From NCBI GenBank assembly GCA_030704615.1, contig CM060733.1:44764001-44828000 (forward strand): a DNA stretch of 64,000 bases. The letters run 5' to 3'. The stretch comes from Takakia lepidozioides. Taxonomy: Eukaryota; Streptophyta; Takakiopsida; Takakiales; Takakiaceae. The position numbers and the translations under genes are program-made. Below are positions 56,580-64,000 of this stretch, piece by piece. The notes beneath the pieces are model-generated. The model was not told where the DNA came from. It made no database searches and saw only the letters and a list, made by a program, of their open reading frames with translations. The stretch's first letter is position 1. Every line of letters starts with the position of its first letter.

Positions 56580-56834
56580 CTAAAATTGAGCAAAACAATT
56601 ATATTTCAATGCTAAGCTTCTTGGTCTCCACCGGTCGGGAAGTGTTCCTTTCCTTTTGGGCTGGCCCAACAAGTTGGCACCATAACTAACGCAATGTGGG
56701 CACGTAAAAACCAGTACCACATACTTGGCTTCCTTCATCTGCCCAGCCAATCTCTTGAGCTCAGCATGGATTTCCTCAATTCGTGGATGCAACTTGTCGT
56801 CAACTACAGAAAAACATATTACCGAGTGGTTCAC
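56580..56834 (-). pseudogene. PPR/E-domain fragment (copy of 34.9-35.1 kb)
   Basis: The minus-strand frame starts MNHSVICFSVVDDKLHPRIE and continues ELKRLAGQMKEAKYV, matching the E+ end of the PPR remnant at 34.9-35.1 kb. It has the opposite orientation to the neighbouring F-box and OSB fragments. Confidence 0.8.
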
Positions 56835-56934
56835 CTCGATGAGCTACGCCCTGGCACCTTTCTGATGCATGGATGTTGCTGAAAGCTAAAGTAGCACTCC
56901 GTCATAAAGAAACCTTCGATGCTCGTGGAGTTTG

Positions 56935-57180
56935 TGGCACGAAGGTCAACAATGGAGCAGGGATGGCAAGAATTCTTGAAGATCCTTCACAATGGTGGGA
57001 CAACTGTGTTGGCAAGGTGCGGTTTCTTTATGTATGATGTCAAGGAATTTGTCTGTTCTGCAAAAGGATCAATACTGCTGGCGTAGGTTCTTCTAAGCAG
57101 GCCATGAAACTTTACTGCATAAGGGGTTTTCCTGGTGTGAGGGTCAGCTTGGTCTTAGGAGGCTGTGTTTAATGCAAACG
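56935..57180 (+). pseudogene. OSB-like PDF-motif fragment (copy of 34.6-34.8 kb)
   Basis: The plus strand encodes VNNGAGMARILEDPSQWWDN and CVGKVRFLYV before a stop. DPSQWWDN fits the PDF motif of plant organellar single-stranded DNA-binding proteins. The nucleotide sequence matches the reverse complement of 34.6-34.83 kb closely, including the non-coding part to GGAGGCTGTGTTTAATGC. Confidence 0.45.
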
Positions 57181-57189
57181 GAAGGCTTG

Positions 57190-60100
57190 AAGCCACACAG
57201 TATCACTTTGGATGTGTTCTCTCTGCATGTAGCCATGTTGGCGCTCCGATTCCCTAAGTCAAGATGAGGCGTCACTTGTACAGTGGATCACTTTGCCTGA
57301 TGTTGAACCTTGGTCGGGCAATTGGAGGCTTAGGGCTTTATTGAAACCCAATGCTTCTGTGTGCAAAGCCTTGCTCGGTGTGCGGAATTCATGGCAGTAT
57401 GGAGGTGGCAGAACGTCGATTCTCAGGCAGGATGTGGAACATGTGTTGTCCAAATGTTGATGCTGCAGCTGGCAGGTGGGATGATACTGGAAAGGTGACA
57501 ACAACGATGAAGGTCAGAAAGGAGTAAATCGAGGCTGGATTGAGATCGGCAGTGAGGTGCTAACCTTCATTTCCAGTGACAATTATAATCCACAAAATTG
57601 AGGAAATAGGTACTGAGCTGAGAAGATTTTCTGGTCTGGCTATTGATGTTGGACTGATTAGCACAGTTCCTGGGTTTAGTTGACCCCTAGGATTGTTGGT
57701 CATGATGTACTGTTGGTCATGGCATGTCGGCCTTTTAAGAGCCTGCAGCCGGGTGTTGGGTCTACCACCTGGAGGTGGAAACTCAGCCTGAATTGCCACA
57801 AGCCCAGCGTAATCATGGGGAATCTGGTTACAGGCATTATCATACCTTGGAACAGGCCCCACACCTGCCATTGTGTAGTAGAAAGTCCTGGCCTGAGGGG
57901 TTCGTGCCATTGAAGTCTTGCAGAGACTTTCTACAGAATGAAGACCTGTGAACCCCTGGATGATATCTCATCGAATGGACAAGAATGCTTTCCACCTTTC
58001 CACCTTTCCACCTTCTCCCCCCACAACATGGTGGAACCAGTGGTTCCATGCTACTGGTTGGGTTCCACACTCTGTCCACTTACAGGCCGTTCAAACTCAT
58101 AACGTCCCTCTAAATTACACTGGAAATTGTGGTGGGTAAGGGGGCTCCCCGGAGGACTCCATCCCAACCCACCAGAATGGCCGGTGCGGGGCCACTCCAG
58201 CTCTGCAAATCATAATGACATACCTGCACCTTATAATTCACTAGAGACTAGAGAGAGTATGTAGAAAAGTCGATTTGCCCATTACACCAGGACGTTGGAA
58301 AGAGCAGGAACCAGGGCAAATGATTCTACCTACTACTTGGCCTAATCCTTCGTCCTCTTCAACTTCGCCAGAATGAGCAAGCAAAATCCATTATGGTAGA
58401 TATACAGGGTGCTCAAGATCAAGTGTTTGCAGTACTTGAGCCATGCATGGGTCCTGTGAAGTAAGCTGACAGGGGTCCTCGGTTGACACTCCATTACGTC
58501 CAATTTGGACCTGAACAAAGTGACTAGTGAACATGGAAGCTAACATACCTTATTGGACTGGTCATCTATGATGTCGATGGAGCTGACACCTCATGAATAT
58601 CAGAGAAGGCTCTGACGCGCTGGGGAATGGTCGAAGGCTCACTGGGTGACTTATGACCAACTACCAGCGTCGGACACACTATCTTTATTGCCAAAGTCGA
58701 CCAAAGGCATGTTGATTGAATCAGTATGATTATTAGAGGGCCACTGATCTGCAAACATACCTCTAGCCTCAACCGTGAGAATGTCATTCCAGTGCATCAA
58801 CTCCCAGCAAAACATAAAGATGATATATGGGCAGTTATTTACGCTTCCTTCGGGGGGGCGTCAAATATTATTATTATGGGCAGTTCGAACTAAGTCACGT
58901 TGAGCAGTAACTCAGCTCATCTGAGAGTTCAACCCATGCAGGGTGCTAGGAATTCTTGGCAGCCGCAGCAATACAGGGCCAATAACCAGTACATCTCCAA
59001 TGATTTTCCCAGGTCACTCACTACTTGGCGCCGATATGGCCGTGCTTTACATAGATATACATGCACGAGAATGAGCTCCCTCACGTTGCTTCTTCAGCAA
59101 CATCAACAGCGTACGAACAATGGTTTCAAGAGGACCAACTTAACTCAAAATGGCTTTGCAGTCAAACAGTCCAGTCAGCAGCTGGAAAGTCGACATGGAT
59201 CGAATATCGGAAAGTGAGGCGTTGTAGGTACCTCATGTATGTAATCCAAAAGAACTTGCATTTGAGTTGGTGCCTGCTAGCGGCCATAGGCCTACCACCT
59301 GCACCTATCCTATTCGAGCATGAAAAAACAAGGGATTATCCAGTGGTATAGGGCCCACCGAGGGCCCAGCCCGGAAAGGCGGCAGTTCCGGCGTCTTCTC
59401 TCGTAGTCTTATTACGCATACCTTGGAAACAAATTCCCAATACAGACTACCTATGTCGATTGCAGTTTGCTCCACCTCATAGCATCCAATACAGCCTCCA
59501 AATGACAGACCTTCTAATGATTCACCAAAAGAGTAGGAAGATCCAGCTGAGCCTCGCCCATTTTAGAGTTTTCAAAAGTCTAGTTTGAATTTCAAAATGT
59601 GAAGGGGTCGGATCTTCATACGGTATACCATAATGTGTGTATAAAGTATAAAGTCTAAAGTGCCCACAACCTAAGCTAAGTACCTACAGCTAGTTCCTGC
59701 TCATGTGGGACAACGGAGTCAGAAATGATAGCCTGAATCTGTCGAGATAGTCCCAATTCGATCACGGGACCCACTGAGCAACTTTGATCTACGCAAAACA
59801 TTCCCCAATGTGCAATTGGGTACTTCCAAGTGCTTGGAGCCCTTGGGAAGCAATTGCTCTCCCTAACTTTTAGGTAGTATCGGAAAGCACGCTCAAATGC
59901 TCAGTACAAGTACTGTACCTGTCACCTTGCTATCGAATATACTTTGCATTCAAAGCTTGACTGAGCCCAGCGACGTGGGCCGTCGCGGACCTCGGCCTCG
60001 CACATTCATCTTCCCTGCAGGTATTCCTGGAATCTCGCACAAGACTCCAAAGTCAGAAAAACATGGAAGCATGCATGTATCCAACATCCTCCCGATTCCG

Positions 60101-60730
60101 TGCTCGGATCTCACTCTCACAAAAAGAGAATTACGAAGCCCTGCAAAGCGCTGCCGCTCTCCGACCCCACCCCTTCATTCTTTCTCTTTTTCTTTTCTCC
60201 TTTTCCACCTCAAAACTCGTATTTTTTTAAATTATTTTAGAAAGGGAAACACCTGGGAGCGACAGCTCACAGAGAGAGGAGAAAATAACCTCTCAGTAAC
60301 CTCGCCGTAAGGCTTTCCGATGCGACACTGCGCAGAGAAGGGGAGAAGAGCGTACCACACCCGTCAAGTAGCAGGATTTGACCCCAGGGTCATCCGGATG
60401 GCACTCAGTGCACTCAGTAAAATTTCAACACAAAAAAACAAAAATCGAAAGCCCCATTTAATTTTTGCGAAATTTTTAGCGATGCACAACAATTCAACCA
60501 ATGGAACCTAAGTCTAGGGAAGGGGGCGGAAAGTCAGAAAAGATTTTATGTATTGACGTAACAGAATTATCCCATATTGTTTGCAGCTATCGCGCAGTGC
60601 CTCAGTGTATATATAGTACTATTGCTAATCAATTCCAAGTAAGCAAGATAGAAATGAAAAAGGAAAAATGAAAGGAAATTATTGGATGATGGAGATTTAC
60701 ATAGAATAGTAAATGTCAGTCCTGGTTGTT
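57190..60730. other. No recognised gene
   Basis: About 3.5 kb with short frames only and no recognisable domain, tRNA or long repeat. A TCCACCTT pentuplet-like run lies at 57,992-58,016. Confidence 0.4.
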
Positions 60731-60735
60731 ATTAG

Positions 60736-60897
60736 TCGGTCCCACGGCAGAGCAAAATCGGGACACTGTCACATCCGGTTGTCGGTCCCACGGTAAACGT
60801 GCCCGGAAAAGCGCAATAGGGACACTGTCACATCCGGTGAGTCGGTCCCACTGTAAACGTGCCCGGGAAAGCAAAATACGGACACTGTCACATGCGC
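60736..60897. repeat. Tandem repeat, three units of about 46-60 bp
   Basis: Units start at GTCGGTCCCAC (60,736; 60,782; 60,841) and end in GGACACTGTCACATCCGGT or a variant. The second and third share TAAACGTGCCCGG, which the first lacks. Confidence 0.9.
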
Positions 60898-61286
60898 CAA
60901 CGACGCCGCCCAGATGCCATCCAAAAGAGCGATAACCCGACGATTCCTGAAAAGTACTCGAGATTTTTATTGACACATTTGTGATCTTTTCCCGCAGTCT
61001 GTATCAATATCCAGGCAAATTAAAGGTGCTGCTAAATTTTATTTTAAAAAAAAGGGGGAATATCGATAATTAATTAATTAATGGACCACACCTTTGTGAA
61101 AATAATAATAATAATACATCCAACCCCAAATATCTTTTTTCTTTAAGCATGTGCGGAAGGAGGTTATGGACTCGTCACGGTTCTGCCCACATATCTGGGG
61201 AAATGGGTCTAACGTGACGGCTGTAGGCGTGGAATTGGGTGTAAGTAACTAACTTTTGGTGGAGTTCTTCTCTCCCGAAGGTTCTA

Positions 61287-61556
61287 TAATCCTCTTCCAC
61301 CAGCGGCAGGAATTTTCCTCTGTATTTCAGGGAATACTTACCGTGCGCAACAGTCCACCATCTGGGCCGGGCGAGGACCTTCTAATCCTCTACCACCAGC
61401 TGCAGGAATTTTCCTCTGTATTTCAGGGAATGCTTACCGTGCGCAGCAGTCCACCATCTTTGGGCCGGGCGAGGACCTTCTAATCCTCTTCCACCAGCGG
61501 CAGGAATTTTCCTCTGTATTTTGGGGACGCTTACCGTCAATCCACCATCGGAGCTA
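61287..61556. repeat. Tandem repeat, three units of about 97 bp
   Basis: Units start TAATCCTCTTCCACCAGC (61,287; 61,383; 61,481) and carry AGGAATTTTCCTCTGTATTT and CTTACCGTGCGCA. The third is shortened. Confidence 0.9.
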
Positions 61557-61743
61557 GCGCGGATACTCCTTCCAATTTTTCCCACTCCACTGAGGGAGGG
61601 TTGACCCAATGTTTAAACTCAGGGTGTCGCCGAATTTAATCCGTTAAGATCAGTGGCAGACTATTCCTTCTTTGAAGTGTGGTGGATTAAGATGCTGACA
61701 TGGAATTCGCACCTTCATATGGAATAATAAGGATGTACATTTT

Positions 61744-62780
61744 TTAGGCCAATGAGGACGTGGTGAATCGAGGCACCCGCTATTCAGCTCCCATTACACC
61801 CCTAAAATCTAGCGCTCTGGAATCGGCGGTGCATTGGCGTTATTGGAATCGAGCTGAATTGGTCGCGCCCTACCACGATCACTAAAATTATTTTTGATTC
61901 CCTGTTGACAGAAATGCTAGTGCACCATTCCAAAGTAATTAATTATTTAATTAGGCCTATGAGGACGTGTGAAACGAGGCACCAGCTAACGAGGCACCAG
62001 CTATTCAGCTTAGCTAAACCCCATTCCGTCGCTAAAATCTTAATGCTCAGGATTTGTCGGTGCATTGGCATTCTTGGAATTGACCCCGCCCTACCAGGAT
62101 CACTAAAATTATTTTTGATTCCCTGTTGACAGAAATGCTAGTGCACCATTCCAAAGTAATTAATTATTTAATTAGGCCTATGAGGACGTGTGAAACGAGG
62201 CACCAGCTAACGAGGCACCAGCTATTCAGCTTAGCTAAACCCCATTCCGTCGCTAAAATCTTAATGCTCAGGATTTGTCGGTGCATTGGCATTCTTGGAA
62301 TTGACCCCGCCCTACCAGGATCACTAAAATTATTTTCGATTCCCTGTTGACAGAAATGCTAGTGCACCATTCCAAAGTAATTAATTATTTAATTAAATAA
62401 TAATATAATTAACTACTCTCTTTTTTTCTTTTTCTTTTTTCTTTTTTTCCACCAACAGGGATGAGAGGCCCTTGAAATTTATCAACAAGGGAAAAATTAA
62501 ACCCTTACATATTGCCACTACTTTGGAATGATGCACTAGCATTTATGTCAACTGGGAATCAAAAATAATTTTAGTGATCATTGATTAATAACTTTGGGTG
62601 CACTAGCGTTTCTGTCAACATCGAATCAAAAATAATTTTAGTGATCGTGGTAGGGCGCGACCAATTCAGCTCGATTCCAAGAACGCCAATGCACCGACGA
62701 GTCCAGAGCGTTACGATTTTAGGGGTGTAATGGGAGCTGAATAGCTGGTGCCTCATTTCACCACATCCTCATTGGCCTAA
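61744..62780. mobile_element. 1,037 bp foldback element with long terminal inverted repeats
   Basis: The left arm (61,744 to about 61,945) begins TTAGGCCAATGAGGACGTGG. The right arm, reverse-complemented from 62,780, begins TTAGGCCAATGAGGATGTGG, and the match continues for about 200 bp. The centre holds two 221 bp direct repeats. It has no coding capacity. No target-site duplication is evident at the edges used here. Confidence 0.8.
61877..62400. repeat. 221 bp direct repeats inside the foldback element
   Basis: GATCACTAAAATTATTTTTG recurs at 61,877, 62,098 and 62,319. From 61,905 on, the two full units differ by only a base or so, so the duplication is recent. Confidence 0.92.
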
Positions 62781-62784
62781 GAAT

Positions 62785-64000
62785 TGGCCAAGTAATAGAT
62801 GGGCCCTGGAGTTCAATGCGAGGGAGCCGGTTCAGCCAGCGTGGACCCCCCGCCACCACCGCCCGCACATGGCGCGGCAGCCCCTCCCCCGCCTCATGTT
62901 CCCTCTTCCAGGACATGACACATGTCCTCTCACCCATCCCCATCCCACCTCCCATCCTCACCTCATGCATGGCATCGTCCTCCATCCCCCCCTGCATGCC
63001 TTCATCCTCCCCATGCCACATGCTTGCTTCCATTGCATACATGGTATCCCCAAACATACATCATGCCCTCAATTCAAATTCTCTGACATCTTTTCAAATT
63101 TTGAAATGGCAAATCTGAAGAAACGTTGGGATATATGCCACGTCGTCACATACACTGCCACCCCAATGGAGGGTTTTGCTACCCTCATCGTGCATTTCCT
63201 AGTAGCAATTCTCTCCATGTGTTTCTAGCTTGCCCACATGAATTGACAGCATTCCATTATACATGCCCAAAATATGAGTGCAAAAAGGCGCGTGTGAGGA
63301 TATGGCAGAGAAAGAAGACATTAACAAACTCAGAAGCGTCTTATTTCTATAAGCATGGCTAAAGAGGTTGAACATGGCAAGATTTTTCCCCACCTTCTTT
63401 CTAATCTGCAAAGTCAACTACAGACACCAAAGACAGGTACTTTCACACACCATGACTTGCAATAGAGGTCCCAATGGCATGGACAAATACCTGATGAGAA
63501 CATAGCTGAAATTGCACATATTCCTTGGAATTGGGTGGCGGACTTCATTGCTGGTGAGTCCTCCCAGAAGGAAGCCCAATGCACGTTCCGCACTCATCGA
63601 CAAAAAGGCACCCCTGCTTTGGACTCTCCAGGCACCACGCATGAATAGTGCCATGAACATTACAAGGTATGAATTCATCTTGAGCATGCTATGATTCATG
63701 AAAAATAAAATGAATGCTGCCACTATACAGATTCTATCCAAACCCACTAGCCATGCGCTTATGCTTTTCATAAGAGCGGTTCTAAAAGGCCACTCATGTT
63801 TTTGGCGTAGGTATCACTGCGCCTATGCCCCACAAGACAATACCCTGAACACTGTGGAGGTAACAGAGGCTATGCTTGCGAAGAAATGGCGTGTAGGTCC
63901 ACCAAAGAAAAGGGGGAGAAAGACTACAGTGGGGCCAACATCCACAGGAAAAAAAACCTAAACAAAAAAGGATTACAAACAACAAAACATGAGAAGGCAT
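62785..64000. other. No recognised gene
   Basis: A C-rich stretch lies at 62,840-63,030. A short basic plus-strand frame ends the window (KKWRVGPPKKRGRKTTVGPT near 63,880-63,940). It is not recognised. Confidence 0.35.

Noticed and set aside
63512-63961. Basic frame near the window end as a chromatin protein
   Set aside because: The KKRGRK cluster is short, lacks an AT-hook core or domain, and runs off with simple A-rich sequence.
1-64000. CRISPR arrays, rRNA operons and tRNA genes
   Set aside because: No evenly spaced short repeats with unique spacers, no rRNA core sequences, and no cloverleaf with an intact B-box was recognised.

Overview
The window looks like nuclear DNA of a streptophyte, most likely a charophyte alga such as Chara. 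The recognisable host genes are plant-type: a GEN1 resolvase with the plant architecture, an F-box gene of the Arabidopsis At2g27310 type, DYW-class PPR remnants, a plant TauE/SafE-type transporter and OSB-like PDF motifs. They are interrupted by introns and embedded in many decayed retroelements. A Ty3/gypsy element with an internal C5 DNA methyltransferase also points to charophytes, where such elements have been reported (de Mendoza et al. 2018, cited from memory). The species call is inference. No prokaryotic operons, CRISPR arrays or rRNA genes are seen.

Layout. 0.15-4.6 kb: a decayed non-LTR retrotransposon split by a 1.2 kb repeat-rich insert. 5.0-9.4 kb: a multi-exon GEN1-like Holliday-junction resolvase gene whose splice phases mostly close, the best host gene here together with the F-box gene. 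9.4-16.2 kb: degraded DNA with a gag remnant, a chromovirus integrase tail and inverted-repeat elements. 16.3-17.5 kb: an intronless, frameshifted WDR13-like WD40 pseudogene. 19.2-19.5 kb: the last exon of SAR1. 21.3-23.5 kb: a broken P-loop NTPase/nuclease-like gene of the Crinkler/RHS kind. 24.9-26.3 kb: TauE/SafE exons. 27.3-28.2 kb: a Prp22-like helicase pseudogene. 30.9-31.5 kb: a scrambled gypsy fragment. 34.2-37.0 kb: PPR and OSB remnants next to an intact F-box gene; parts of this block recur, rearranged, at 56.3-57.2 kb.

40.6-48.3 kb holds the most interesting element: a minus-strand Ty3/gypsy polyprotein ordered gag, two zinc knuckles, aspartic protease, C5 cytosine methyltransferase (DNMT3/DRM-like motifs), RT, RNase H, integrase, PHD-like finger and an unrecognised C-terminal region. 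It carries twelve stop codons, each one C-to-T change from CAG, CGA or CAA, plus a few frameshifts. It is therefore an old copy, but its plan is clear: an element that carries its own DNA-methylation writer and a chromatin-reader-like finger.

52.2-55.4 kb is a truncated Ty1/copia element with one 169 bp LTR and a tRNA-Met-type primer site. The last 8 kb hold tandem repeats and a 1,037 bp foldback element. Long stretches between these features show nothing I can name.
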